Positions 46,826-59,200 of a DNA stretch of 64,000 bases are shown piece by piece. The DNA is from Taxillus chinensis. Lineage: Eukaryota > Streptophyta > Magnoliopsida > Santalales > Loranthaceae. A program made the position numbers and the translations under genes. The stretch covers positions 41,936,189 to 42,000,188 of the forward strand of contig CM042085.1 of the NCBI GenBank assembly GCA_023512835.1, written 5' to 3'. Under the pieces are notes generated by a model. That model made no database searches, had not been told where the DNA came from, and saw only the letters and a list, made by a program, of their open reading frames with translations. Within the stretch, counting starts at the first letter, position 1. Each line of letters opens with the position of its first letter.

Positions 46826-48646
46826 AATGGAGCCACAAAAATAAGATAGCAAAGGTTATGATGTTATGCGAAAACTCTCTGGGGGTGTGGCAATTTTCTT
46901 TTGTTTTGTGTGGTCATAAAAACAATCAATCCTGTTTTATGAAATTTACTTTACCTGCAATCTTTTGTGTGCAATGTTTGTTATTACTTGTTTACTCTTT
47001 TGGCATGGGTAGTAAGTCCAAACCAGGGAATATCAAGCCAAGGAAACCTAAGCCATTTCAGTTCCACCTTAAACTCCATGGAGATCAGAAGAGCATGTCA
47101 GAATAAAAGCCAACAAAATTGCTCTTATTTCAAACTGGGGCACAACAGAATTCCTTCTGTCATGGAAAGTTTCTTCTTGCACACTTTGAGAAAGACTTGA
47201 TTATTTAAAATGAAGAGAGGCCATCTTTCACTACCTCATGATACTACCATCGCTAGCCATTTTGAGCCCAACTAAAATTCTTCTTATATATCGAACCTGA
47301 TCCATAGTTCACCCCACACCTGGGGCCAGTTATGAATGTCGAGATTTCACACGTGGGCAATTATCAAGTAAAAAGAAGAAAACAATGAAGGAAAGCAAAA
47401 AGGAAAAAAGAAATATTCTGAATATCACAAGCCCACATTGGGACAATTTTGTAAATCCCCTGAAACTGGGGCAGTGGTAGGATAAATCATTTGATCAACA
47501 GTAATGCCCTACACCGGGGCACCTTTTGATAAAAAAAAGATTCTCATTTGAACTATGGATCATAACCAGCCTAGAATAGGTTTGAGCCTGTTATACCCTT
47601 TCTTGATAAACCCAGTAGCCCCCAGCCTACGTTACGGTCCTAAGAAAGTCCTCTCTGATTAAATGATCAAAGTTATTTCCCATGTGCTCAATCAGGAATG
47701 GCATTATAGAGATCAAGGCGGATTTGATAAAAACTCGCAAGGGTATCAAGGGTAAAATACAAAGCCACCTACAAGGCAGAAGGAATAACAAGTAGAAAAC
47801 AAGGCGGGCTTAGTGAAAACCCGAAAAGGGCACTGAGAGCAAGATTCAAAGCCATAAAAGGAAGGTCAAGCACTCAAGGCCTGACAACAGCCAACATCGA
47901 GCATCAAGATCGACGCACTCAGACACCCCAATACCAAATTCAATCAGATCAAGTCCCAACCACAAAGCACAAAAACAATTCAACCAACAATCAGAAGCTC
48001 TAATAAGTCCTTAAAACCTCAGAAGCTCCAATAGCCCTGAGCACCGACTCAAACCATCAGAATTCCCATTTAGCTCACTTACCTGAGGTTTCCTACCCTC
48101 GAATACAATTGCAAGACCAAGCCAAAAGCTATACCAAAATAGTTCAGATAACCCCCAAACACCATTACCTCTATCAGAAGAGGACAACAAGTTGTGATTG
48201 TACATTGCATACTAAAAAAAAATCATTTTCATTAAAACTTTGTTTCAAACTCAAATTTTGCGTGTTTTTGTTTCAATAAAAAGCCTATCCCCTAGTATAG
48301 TTCCTCAGAATGTCATTCTGCAACCCTGGTCCAGCTAGATAACTTCCCCAAGAGAATGACGCCTCCAAAGATTGAGCAAGTTTTCTTAATAGGCAAAACT
48401 TGAAAACAACTATTGGCTCACTTCCCCTGTACCAAAAGTAACTTGGCAACCACCAACGGATTAAGCTCCCTGAACAAATGATGTAGGCATCATATATCAT
48501 TTCATAACCATGCATTCATGCAAGCATCAAGTACTTCAAAATTTAAAGCTAGGATTCATGCATCCTTCATACAAGCATCCTGCATCAAGCAATCATTATA
48601 GTAACATGCATCATAATGCATCATCATACAACTACTGTCATTCCAT
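46826..48646 (+). other. O1 3' untranslated region; pol absent
   Basis: No protease, RT, RNase H or integrase motif appears in any frame between gag and the 3' LTR, so O1 lost pol and could move only with help. Contains the Tat-type phrases GGGGGTGTGGCAATTTTC (46878) and AAAACTCGCAAGGG / AAAACCCGAAAAGGG (47731, 47817). Confidence 0.65.
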
Positions 48647-49520
48647 CTCAGGGTGGTCCGGATTTCCTTTGTTTGAGCTTCTTCCTGAATAGACTAGTTT
48701 TAGCTCGTTTTTTTTTTAGTTTTCCCGAGACGGTCTGGGTCTGTGTGTCTAGCTTTTTCCTGAACAGAATGGAATTAGCTATTTTCTTTCTATCCTGGGC
48801 GGTCAAGATTTCAGTTTTCCCAGGGTAGTCCGAATTTCTTTTATTTGAGCTTCTTCCTGAACAAACTGGTTTTAGCTCGTTCCATTTCAGTTTTCCCGGG
48901 GTGGTCCGGATTTGTGTGTTTAGCTTCTTCCTGAACAGACTGGAATTACCTTTTTTTCTTTCCATCTTGGGCGGTCAGGATTTCAGTTTTTTCGGGGCGG
49001 TCTGGATTTCTTTTGTTTGAGTTTCTTCCTGAATAGACTGGTTTTAGCTCGTTCCATTTCAGTTTTCCCGGGGCGGTTCGGATTTGTGTGTTTAGCTTCT
49101 TCCTGAACAGACTGGAATTAGCTTTTTTCTTTCCATCCTGGGCGGTCTGGATTTCAGTTTTTCCGGGGCGGTCCGGATTTCTTTTGTTTGAGCTTCTTCC
49201 TGAACAAACTGGTTTTAGCTCGTTTCATTTCGGTTTTTTGGGGCGGTCCGGATTTGTGTGTTTAGCTTCTTCCTAAACAGACTGGAATTAGCTATTTTCT
49301 TTTTATCCTGGGTGGTCAGGATTTCAGTTTTCCCGGGGTGGTCCAGATTTCTTTTGAGCTTCTTCCTGAATAGACTAGTTTTAGCTCGTTTTATTTCAGC
49401 TTTCCCGTGGTGGTCAAGATTTGCGCATGTAGCTTCTTTCTGAACAGACTGGAATTAGCTATTTTCTTTCTATCCTGGGCGGTCAGGATTTCAGTTTTCC
49501 CGGGGTGGTCCGAGTTTCAT
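48647..49520 (+). repeat. 172-bp tandem array in O1 3' UTR
   Basis: Five units, with the GAGCTTCTTCCTGAA anchor at 48675, 48847, 49019, 49190 and 49356 (spacing 172, 172, 171, 166). Each unit is a dimer of two about 86-bp halves, one with GAGCTTCTTCCTGAA(T/C)A(G/A)ACT, the other with TAGCTTCTTCCTGAACAGA, each followed by a GGGCGGTC(C/A)GGATTT block. Open frames through it (FFLNRLELAIFFLSWAVRIS) are a by-product. Ogre elements are known to carry such arrays before the 3' LTR. Confidence 0.9.
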
Positions 49521-49684
49521 TTATCCCGCATTTCCCTTGCACCTATCCCTTCTTACCCACAACATCCTACTCTCCTGTTTCTTCTGCAGCTGGTAGGTCA
49601 GGTAAGTGCTCCAACCCGTCTAAAATGATTCCTTCTCATCTTTGTCCACTGTTTGTATACAAACAATGCATAAACAGGGGCAAC

Positions 49685-50897
49685 TGTTGGACCCCATTTT
49701 GTCCGGGTTGGACATATATATTCATTTTCAACTTTATATTATTCAATATCTATCATTCACTTTTTATAGATAAATAAAGAGACATGATCGTTAATTTAAA
49801 GGGTGTGACGTTAATTATTTACAAAAAAAATAACAAAAAAAACAACAAAAAAAAACATAAAACCAATTTTTTTTTAAAATTTAGCGTCTACATTTTTTAT
49901 TTTTCAAACAGCATTTTGTGCACCAAAATAAAAACCCCAACGGTCACGGCACTGTTTCAACGGTCACAGCACTATTTCAAACGGCAATATTCTCCACCAA
50001 CGGCCACTTTTCCACCCTATAAATACACCCTCATTCCTCTCATTCACTCACACAACTTCCATTCTACCACTCTTCAAACTCTCTTCTTCAATTCTCCATG
50101 TTTTTTGCCTCCTTTCTGCAAAAATGGCTGACTGGGCAAAGTGCGTGCTAACGGTGCTAGTGCTGGCATGTACTATTGTGTATCCTATGCTGGGCGGCTC
50201 TTTCATACCCCTCCTTTCTTTCATTATCCTCTTGTATGTAATGGCAATGGCCACAGAATATATTTTAGGTTGAATCATGTAATATCTCCACCACGGAGTC
50301 CTAAATAAATTGCAGTTTGCATGTTTATGTTATACGTGTGTATATATACATATATATGTTAAATAAATAAATAAATAAATAAAACCGTCCCAATGATCAG
50401 TCGCGGCTGACATAGGATTCAAAAAAAAAATCATAAATAGTACTCAGGGTACTGTTCATGTCACTATTCGTAAATAGTACCCGGGGGTTACTGTTTCATA
50501 AACAATACCTGCACCCCTTATTTGACTTCTTAATAATAATAATCATAAAAAGAAAAAAATAGAAGTCCCACATTGGAGGTTTTACAAAATTTTCTCTTCC
50601 ATGACTCCTATATAAAGGGGTCCTCTCCCCCTTCTATAAACACACCAATACCATCAAATACACACAACTTTAAAAAAGAGAGTAGAGTGTAAAATTAACT
50701 GCGGTTCTAAAAAAGAACTGCGGTTATAGAAAAATTAATCTTTTTCTTCCTTTTGCAGAAAAAGGAGGCATTGGGGAGAAGGGCGCCTTTGGTCCACGAT
50801 ATTCCAGGTTTTTATTTCTTTCCTTCTTTAGTTTTAATTATTATTTTGTTTAGTAAATTAGTAGTTAGTTTGTAATTAAATTTAGCATAATTAGTTA
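49685..50897 (+). mobile_element. O1 3' LTR, first part
   Basis: Begins TGTTGGACCCC right after a polypurine-like AAACAGGGGCAAC, the usual Tat junction. From 49870 it matches 39894-40910. It stops near 50897 at an inversion break; the LTR end lies at 52904-52620 in reverse orientation. About 430 bp of LTR (homologous to about 40910-41340) are missing at the break. Confidence 0.8.
50124..50273 (+). CDS. Small hydrophobic open frame inside O1 3' LTR, 49 aa
   Basis: Second copy of the frame at 40154. It has the same N-terminus and hairpin pattern; the stop TAA is now GAA, so five codons are added (EYILG). A TATAAATA box lies at 50018-50025. Conservation of the frame in both LTRs is partly expected, because LTRs are copied from one template at insertion. 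Confidence 0.4.
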   Translation: MADWAKCVLTVLVLACTIVYPMLGGSFIPLLSFIILLYVMAMATEYILG

Positions 50898-51279
50898 ATT
50901 GGCGTGCAGCTCCAAATTAAGTGAAATTCTTCCCCAAGCTTCCTTGCATCATGTAGAAGGCTGGTATGCAGTAATATGCTTGCACGCCAATTGGTCCAAT
51001 TGGCGTTCAAGGCCTTTGGCTCTGAAACTTCTGTGGAAGGTAGAGGATATCATTCTGAGAAACTTTAGTTCTGCACGCCAATTAATTTGAGGTCATCTAC
51101 TTGGTCAAAATTAATCTCCAAAACCTGACAAAACAGCCTAAAAGCGCATGTATATGCAAATAGCATCTTCCTAGGGGTTAGAGCAAATATAAATGAAATA
51201 TGATACAATAAGGCTCTAATCATGCTCTTAAAACACCCCTAAATAGGCAATAGAATAACGGCATAAATGCACGTTATCA
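50898..51279 (-). mobile_element. A2 5' LTR, first 382 bp, inverted
   Basis: Reads TGATAACGTGCATTTATGCC from 51279 downward and matches 62432-62815. CTGCA at 51280-51284 (TGCAG on the minus strand) is the A2 target copy and pairs with 63932-63936. Confidence 0.9.
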
Positions 51280-52048
51280 CTGCATTCACCTTATCTTGAG
51301 AGTGAGATTGTAATCCGGTGTAAAAGGATTCAATTTGAATCCATTGAGGTCTTCCATGCTCAGGGCACCTTCTGACCAAATCCTTAAATCTCTCCCATGC
51401 CTTATGGAGAGTTTCCATTTCATCTTGCCTGAACCGGCTAATTTTTCCTCTTAGTTATATCACCTTGGAAGGGGGAAAGTACTTGGACATGAACTTATTT
51501 TGTATCTCCTCCCAAGTAGAAATTGAACCAGCCGGTAGACTGTTAAATCAACCAAATGCTCTATCCCTCAAGGAGAAGGGAAAGAGTCTTAGTTTTATGG
51601 CTTCATCAGACACATTGTTTATCTTGATTGTGTCACACATCTGGTAAAATCTCATCAAGTGTTGATGAGGATCATCTACTGTAGTGCCTCCAAAGGCATT
51701 ATTGCTCACCATATTAATGAGTGCTGGTTTTAATTCAAAACTATTAGCTTGGACTCTTGTTTGTCGGATCCCAGAATAGTGGCCCGACATTGTTAGCTTG
51801 GCGTAGTCCAGGAATGTTTTGGGCATAGTTCTGTTACCCTCCCCTTCAGGGTATTGCCCATTGAAAGTTGCCCCTTGTTGCTGTACACCGCCTTTAGGTC
51901 TTTGATATGCCATCAATTCCAAAAGTGTGTTTTCCAGACCTTGTAGAGTGTCCTCAGCTTCTCTAGCAACTTCCCTAGCTACTCTGCGATGATTTCTGAT
52001 AATTCGTTCAGGTTCTGGATCAAAAGGCACAAGTTCTCTACGTCGCAT
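51280..52048 (-). pseudogene. gag: A1 gag, N-terminal part, inverted
   Basis: Athila-type gag from ATG at 52048 (MRRRELVPFDPEPERI). Content: an Arg/Glu-rich helix, NGQYPEGEGNR, SFELKPALINMVSNNAFGG, DPHQHLMRFYQMCDTIK and LRLFPFSLRDRAFG. A TGA (Trp TGG to TGA) occurs at about 51547, and a TAA (Gln CAA) at about 51455. The frame then continues through WERFKDLVRRCPEHGRPQW and FYTGLQSHSQDKVNA to the A2 insertion at 51284. It resumes in the same codon at 63932. Confidence 0.88.
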
Positions 52049-52215
52049 GCACAATTGGAAATTTTCTAAAACACCTGTTGTGCGCTCCTGCAAAACAGCA
52101 AGAACACACCTCAGCACCTCCGCACAATACAAAAAAAAGAAAAGAATGTAAATACTAAAATCACAATTCAAACTATTTCAACCAATGTTGATGTAAAAAC
52201 CAGTAAACCGTTGAA

Positions 52216-52233
52216 TCCCCGGCAACGGCGCCA
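52216..52233 (-). promoter_or_regulatory. Primer-binding site of A1
   Basis: Minus strand TGGCGCCGTTGCCGGGGA, the tRNA-Asp 3' end complement used by Athila elements, 3 bp after the LTR end. Confidence 0.88.
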
Positions 52234-52236
52234 ATT

Positions 52237-52619
52237 TGATGAACAGATTTGTAGCTTCACTAAATTAGTTTAGCTATTATCATTTAATTTGCTCTTCAAA
52301 ATTATAATTTTTAGTTCCCTTAAAGTTAACTACACACCATAGAAGTATGTAAGGGGTCGAACCCACAGGGATTAACCAAGTTTTCCAGTTTTTAATCAAA
52401 TCACCAATTTACTCAAGTCCTAGAAAATGTTTTAGCTTACTTTTTGTGTTTTTAAATTTATGAACTAATGTTTTTAATGTTTTGGAAATTAATGATGCAG
52501 AGATTGTTTTGGATTTGGTACTTCAGAATTAAGGTATCTAGGGTCAAAAATTCACCAACCCTACACTGTTTCTACTGATTTAGGTATTTTTGGTCTGTTT
52601 AACTGAGATGCATGCTATT
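52237..52619 (-). mobile_element. A1 5' LTR, 3' part, inverted
   Basis: Ends ATCA at 52237 before the primer site. Shares CAGTAGAAACAG and GTGGGTTCGACCCCTTAC words with the A2 LTR end (53690-54030). Its upper border is the O1 LTR end at 52620. Confidence 0.8.
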
Positions 52620-52904
52620 TGTCATCACCGGTTTTCCTCCGGGCCGCAACCGAATGATAAGATTGTACAGAGTCACCACCAACTGTTTTTGAGGTATAGT
52701 TGGATACCCCCTTTACCTTGAGTAGTTAAAATGTGGTCTACGTTACCAGATGTGGGTTCGGGAGTTGGTTACGTGTAGGGAAGGTTTTAGCACCCCTACA
52801 ATGCCCTTTCGGTACCTATCTTAGGAGGAGGAGGTTTTTATTTGTTTTATTTAAAAAAATCACATGTGAATTTAAGTACTAATTACATATTAAAATTAGT
52901 ACTA
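52620..52904 (-). mobile_element. O1 3' LTR, end part, inverted
   Basis: On the minus strand it matches 41345-41399 joined to 43942-44148, without the T2 solo LTR, and ends GATGACA at 52620. It therefore also gives the empty-site allele of the T2 insertion. Confidence 0.88.
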
Positions 52905-54030
52905 TCTTGGGGAAGAATTTCACTTAATTTGACGTGCCGCCATATTTTTGCACCGATTCAGTCGTTTTGTTATACTGATGATCTTTTCCTAAAGAACCTA
53001 GTCCATATTGTGCTTGGTTTGCATTGTATAATGGCTGAAAGGTAAAATCGCCATCACTTTTCAAAACTACGCCATTTTGATTAATGACGACAGCTGGCAG
53101 CTAGGGCACACATTGCACAGCTGGTTCCTCTATAAATAGGGGTGCAGCAGGCCCTAAAGAGACATCTTGAGAGGAGGGCATGTTTTTAGAGAGAGAAAGA
53201 GAAGGCTCACGTTCTTGGAGCTGCCGGCCCTAAGAGTTTGACGGCTAGAGAAGATCCAGAGTTGAAGTTCTGCTGCTCTTGGTTCTAAGATGATGTTCTT
53301 TATTTGTTTATGCTTTGTCAAGAACATGTGTGAGTAGTTTCCTTTATCTAGGGGAGCAATGTAGCCCCCTAAGTTGTTAAACTGATTATTTGAATATTGG
53401 GTTTGTTTAATTGAGATTGCATGTTTTATGAATCTGTTCTTCATCTTTTAATATCTGGGCTGTACACCTGGGTTTTCTTAGCCTTAGTCTGAGGCTGACC
53501 TTTGGTTCATAACATATTTGTGATTGGTGTGACCATTATCCTATCATGAGTATGATAATTAGGCTTTGTTTGTTGCTGTCATGATAACCATTCAGGCAAA
53601 CAACACACTTAGAAGGTCTGTCAATGACCATTTGCAGAACCTTGGCTCATGTATAGCATACTATCATTTAAATAATCCCAAGAACCTTAAAATCAGTAGA
53701 AACAGCGTAGGGAGGTGAAATTGTGATCCTAGATGCCTTTAATCTTTGAGTTTTAACCTTAAAATCAATTCTGCTATCTTTGATATTTTAGAAAACCACA
53801 TAAAAATTAGATCTTTAGTTTAAAAAAGAGAACTTTTTGCCAAGACATTTTATAGAACAAGAGTAATTGGGTGTTTTGATTTAAGAACTAGAAAACTAGG
53901 CTAATCCCTATGGGTTCGACCCCTTGCTTGTTGCTATTCTTTTAGTGCAAACTTAGGGAATTTATCATCTTGAAGAGAGATTTAACGACATTAGCTAGCT
54001 CTTTTAGAGAGGCTAAAAAACTATCTGTCA
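52905..54030 (+). mobile_element. A2 5' LTR, remainder
   Basis: Matches 62765-63931 except for a gap after CACTTAATTT. It carries CTCTATAAATAGGGG (TATA, about 53130) and ends CTGTCA. The first part is inverted at 50898-51279. Confidence 0.9.
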
Positions 54031-54033
54031 AAT

Positions 54034-54051
54034 TGGCACCGTTGCCGGGGA
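54034..54051 (+). promoter_or_regulatory. Primer-binding site of A2
   Basis: TGGCACCGTTGCCGGGGA, tRNA-Asp type, one G-to-A change from the A1 site. Confidence 0.9.
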
Positions 54052-54227
54052 TTCAACGGTTGACTAGCTTTAGAAAATCAACATTGAATGAAATTGTTTG
54101 AATTCTGATCTTGGTGCTTATTTTTATTTAGTTTTTATTTATTTTTGAATTGTTCGGAGCTGTTGGGTGTGTTTTTCTTTTCTTGCAAGAACGTTCACAG
54201 CGTATTTGCGAGAATTCCTAGTCGTGC

Positions 54228-56203
54228 ATGCCAAGAGGGGAGCTTATACCATTTAATCGGGAACTTGAAAGGTTGTTCAGAGCTTGTCGTAGGGCAGCTA
54301 GGGAAGCAGCACGAGAGGCTGAAGAAGCACTGCAAGGCTTAGAGCATTCAGTAGGTGAATTGATGGCAGATTTAAGGCCTGATGGTGGTGCACCGCAAGG
54401 AGGGGCCAATTACAATGGCCAATATCCAGAAGATGAGGGTAACAAATTTAGGCCCAGGACTTTCTTGGACTATGCAAGGCCAACTATGTCGGATCATTAC
54501 TCAGGGATTAGGCAAGCAAGAGTCCAAGCAAACAGTTTCGAGCTGAAACCGACATTGATCAACATGGTAAGCAACAATGCATTTGGAGGAACAGTAGTGG
54601 ATGACCCACATCAGCACTTGATGAGATTCTTTCAGATGTGTGACACAATCAAGCTCAACAATGTGTCGGAGGAAGCAATAAAGTTAAGACTTTTTCCCTT
54701 TTCCTTAAGGGATAGAGCTCTTGGATGGTTCAACATCTACCGGCTGGTTCTATAAATACTTGGGAGGAGATGCAGACTAAATTTATGTCTAAGTATTTCC
54801 CCCCTTCCAAGGTGATCCAGCTCAGAGGGGAAATCAGCCGATCTAGGCAAGATGAGATGGAGACTCTTCATGAAGCTTGGGAAAGATTTAAAGACTTGGT
54901 AAGAAGATGCCCTGACCATGGAAGACCCCAATGGATTCAAATCGAATCCTTCTACACTGGTCTTCAGTCTCACTCACAAGACTAGGTGAATGCAGCTGCG
55001 GGAGGATGTCTAATGAATTTGGAACCTGATGTAGCAGCTGAAATTTTAGAGAGACTATCATTGGCTGATTGGTAGTGGTCTAATGTGCAGACTTCAAGGC
55101 CAAAAGAGAAGATAGCTTCAGTTGATAACTCTTCCAATGACATGCAAGAGCAGATACGAGCTCTAGCAAAAAGCATGGAAGTACTGGCTCTTAAGGTAGG
55201 AGGACCATAACAAGCTCCACCAATAGTTGAACAAGCATGGAGTGGAGCTGAAGAAGCAAACTTTATTGGAGGAAAGGGTATGTATCAGAAGCAACCCTTC
55301 TTCCAACAGAACCAGGGTCAAGGCTATCAGCAACAAAATCCCAACCAAGGTTACCAGAAAAATGCCTTTAACCAGAATCAGAATAGAGGAGGTGACACTT
55401 CAAATCAGTATAAATATATCCCTCCAGGAATGAAGCTAGAATCCATACGCTACAGATAATTATTTGCAACCACCTCCAGGTTTTGAGCAGCAACAACAGC
55501 CTCACCCTCAGCAACAGAAAAGAAATTGTCAGACTGAGGATGAGACAACCAAAAGAGAAGTGGGAGATTTGAAGGAAAGGGTAGGAAGTATGGAGAGCTC
55601 TATTAAAAATATTGAGAAGCTATTGGTGAGCGTGGCACAAAATGCCAACCAGGGAGTTTCTTCCAAATCCTTTCCAAGTGATACTGAAGTTAATCCCAAG
55701 GAAAGCTGCAAGGCTATCACTTTGAGGAGTGGTAAGGCATTAAAGGAAGCTGAGGAGCCTAAGAAGAAGGTCATTCAAGAAGCACAACTTAAGCCTTTAG
55801 CAGCTGAAAATCAGGAAAAAGCTGTTGAGGAAGAGAAACAGTTAGGAGTTAACCAAGAACAACAACCAATTAAGGTTCAACCAGCTGAAGAACAAATGCC
55901 AAAGAAAGTGAGGCCTACGATGCCATTTCCTCAGTGGATGAGGAATCAAAAGGTGGAAGAAGAAAATGAATGCTTCTTGAAGATATTCAAGAAGCTAGAA
56001 ATAAACATTCCTTTCATAGAAGCCCTGGAACAGATGCCTAGATGCAAGAAAGTTTTGAAGGACTTCATGATGAAGAAGAGGAAGTATGGAGACCACGAGA
56101 TTGTTGCTGTCACTAATGAGGTGAGCAATGTGGTTCAGAGGAAGTTACCCACAAAGCATAAAGATCCGGGTAGTTTCACTCTTCTGTGTGTAATAGGAGA
56201 TGC
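54228..56203 (+). pseudogene. gag: A2 gag (Athila type, broken)
   Basis: Starts MPRGELIPFNRELERLFRAC with an Ala/Arg/Glu helix, then SFELKPTLINMVSNNAFGG, DPHQHLMRFFQMCDTIKLN and LRLFPFSLRDRALGWFN. A frameshift near 54740 moves the core to 54725-54985 (AGSINTWEEMQTKFMSKYFP, FYTGLQSHSQD), which ends in TAG. After further stops and shifts, a Gln/Asn-rich region (55250-55440) follows. The open stretch 55464-56216 has ITLRSGKALKEAEEP, MPFPQWMRNQKVEEENECFL, IFKKLEINIPFIEALEQMPR and KKVLKDFMMKKRKYG, the conserved Athila gag-to-protease linker. No CCHC knuckle is seen, as is usual in Athila. Confidence 0.87.
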
Positions 56204-59200
56204 ACCACAACAGTAGGCCCTATGTGATTTAGGGGCTAGCATTAATTTAATCTCCTTCCCCCTCTATAAGCAGTTTGGGTTAACAGGAATGAAGCCCACT
56301 TCTATATCACTACAGTTCGCAGACCAGTCCACAGGAAGGCCTGAGGGAATCATAGAAGATGTGCTGGTGAAAGTGGGATCATTTATTTTTCTAGCAGATT
56401 TTGTGGTATTAGAGATGGAAGAAGCTATGGGAGTTCAGTTACTCCTTGGAAGACCGTTTCTGAGAACAGGGTGTGCACTGATAGATATGGCTCAAGGGCA
56501 ACTGACTCTGAGAATTAATGAAGAGACCTTAGTCTTCCATATGGGGAAGGTTTTACAAGGTCAAGAGGAGGAGGACTGCCTATGGGTTGAAAATTTTGAG
56601 GAGTTGGTGGAAGACTTTTTGGCAGAAGAAATTACTACAGCAAATGATGGAGTGCTCCAGCTTATAGAAGCTCAACAAGATGAAGAAGTGGACTTGACAA
56701 CTGAGGAGGATGAGCAAACATCAAATTCTCTGGAGCAAGCAAAGGAGGAGAAGGAAGAGGACATACCTCCAGCTCCAGAACTGAAGGAATTGCCTGGACA
56801 CCTAAGGTATGAATTTCTAGACTCTACAAATAGATTTCCAGTTATAGTTCTTTGCTAATTTAAATGATGTAGAGTGCACTCAACTGCTAGAAATCCTTAG
56901 GAAACACAAAAAGGCCCTAGGGTGGAACATTGAAGACATTAGGGGTATAAGTCCAGGGATTTGTATGCACAAAATTCTAATGAATGATGACTTTAAACCC
57001 ACAGCTGAAAGACAAAGAAGATTAAACCCTGCCATGAAAGAAGTAGTAAGAAAAGAAATTCTAAAATGGAAAAATACAGGTATAATTTATGCTATTTCAG
57101 ATAGTGAGTGGGTGAGTCCGTTGCATGTGCCCAAGAAAGGGGGTATGATAGTGATTAAAAATGAGAAGAATGAATTGATCCCATCTCGGACTGTGACGGG
57201 ATGAAGAGTGTGTGTTGACTATAGGAAGCTGAATAAGGCCACCAGGAAGGATCACTTTCCCCTTCCTTTCATTGACCAAGATGTTGGATAGGTTAGTGGC
57301 TATAGTCACTCTTGCTTTTTAGATGGATACTCCGGGTATAATCAGATCATGGTTAAACCCGAAGACCAAGAAAAAACCACTTTCATGTGCCCCTTTGGCA
57401 CCTTTGCTTTTAGAAGGATGCCATTTGGGCTATGCAATACACCTGCCACCTTTCAAAGGTGCATGATGGCCATTTTCTAGGGCCGGTGGAGGAGATCATG
57501 GAGGTTTCATGGATGACTTTTCGGTGTTTGGTTCCTCCTACCAATAGTGTTTGAAAAATTTAGATGTGGTCTTAGAAAGATGTGAGGAGAAGGAACTAGT
57601 CCTAAATTGGGGAAAATGCCATTTTATGGTAACTGAGGGGATAGTTCTAGGGCACAAGTTGTCTTCACAAGGTTTGGAGGTGGACAAGGCAAAAATCTCC
57701 ACTATTGAGACTTTGCCACCTCCAACAAATGAAAAAGGGGTGAGAAGTTTCCTTGGCCATGCTGGCTTTTATAGGAGATTCATTAAGGACTTCTCTAAAA
57801 TTGCAAAACCCATGAGTAGGCTGTTAGAGAAGGACACAAGCTTTGAGTTCAATGCAGATTGCTTAGAAGCTTTCAACATCCTCAAGGGTAAGTTAGTCAC
57901 TGCACCAGTTATAGTCACACCAGACTGGGCTCAACCTTTTGAGCTAATGTGTGACGCAAGTGATTATGCTGTGGGGGTAGTCTTAGGGCAAAGATGTGAT
58001 AAGGTGTTTAGGGTCATTTACTATGCTAGTAAGACCTTAGATGATGCTCAACGTAACTACACCACCACCGAAAAAGAGCTTGGCCGTGGTTTATGGTGCA
58101 ACAAGTTTAGACCCTACCTTTTTGGGTCTAAAGTAATTGTTTATACTGATCATGCAGCTTTGAAATATTTATTTGCTAAAAAGGAAGCTAAGCCACGCTT
58201 GATTAGGTGGGTACTCCTTTTACAGGAATTTGATCTTGAAATTAGAGACACAAAGGGAGCCCTAAATTCTATGGCTGACCACCTCTCCCGTGTGGAGAAT
58301 GCACCTAAGTCTCTACCCATTGTAGATGACTTTCCTGATGAGAAGTTGTTTGAGGTGCACCAGCTTCCTTGGTTTGCTGATATAGCAAACTATTTAGCCA
58401 CTGGGTTTATACCCAAGCAATTGGACTACCGTCAGCGAAAGAGGTTGGTAGTGGATGCTAAGAAATACATTTGGGAAGACCCTATTCTCTATAGGAGGTG
58501 TACAGACCAAATAATTAGAAGGTGTGTCCTTGAGGAGGAGATAGATGACATAATATACCATTGTCATTCATCACATTATGGGGGCCACTTTGGGGTGCAG
58601 AGAACTGTGGCTAAGATCATGCAGTGTGGCTTCTATTGGCCTCACATGGTGAAAGACACCTATGTCTACATCAAAACCTGTGATAGATGTCAAAGGGTAG
58701 GTGGTTTGTCTAGGAAGAATGAGATGCCATTAACTGGAATTCTTCCAGTTGAAATTTTTGATATATGGGGCATTAATTTTATGGGGCCATTCCCCAATTC
58801 TGATGGGTATTCATATATCCTATTGGCTGTGGATTATGTGTCAAAGTGGGTAGAAGCTATACCAACCAGAGTGAATGATGCTAGAGTAGTGACTCACTTC
58901 CTTACCAGGAAACATCTTTAGCCGATTTGGGACACCAAGGGCTATAATAGTGATGAGGGTAGTCACTTCTGCAATAAATTGTTTGACAAGTTGTTGAACA
59001 AATATGGGGTAACTCATAGGAAGTCTTTAGCTTACCACCCACAAGCTAATGGACAAGCAGAGATATCCAACAGAGAGATTAAAGCCATTTTAGAGAAAAC
59101 TGTTGGAGCAAATAGGAAAGACTGGTGTCAAAGGCTTGATGAAGCCTTATGGGCATATAGGACAGCCTATAAAACTCCCATTGGGATGTCACCTTACCGT

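Larger units (their letters stand above)
50898..52904 (-). other. Inverted 2.0-kb segment
   Basis: Contains, on the minus strand, the O1 LTR end, A1 LTR end, A1 primer site, A1 gag and A2 LTR start. Reversing it restores each element's order with the sequence outside: O1 LTR joins at 50897, and A2 LTR joins at 52905. The words CTTGGGGAAGAATTTCACTT occur at both A2-LTR breaks (near 50925-50950 minus, and 52907-52930), so the event duplicated about 26 bp and lost O1 sequence. Confidence 0.85.

Noticed and set aside
48616..49628. Series of similar hydrophobic frames (FFLNRLELA...)
   Set aside because: They are translations of the 172-bp tandem repeat, not a protein family.
52216..52233. tRNA-Asp gene
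   Set aside because: Only the 18-nt complement of the tRNA 3' end is present; it is a primer-binding site.
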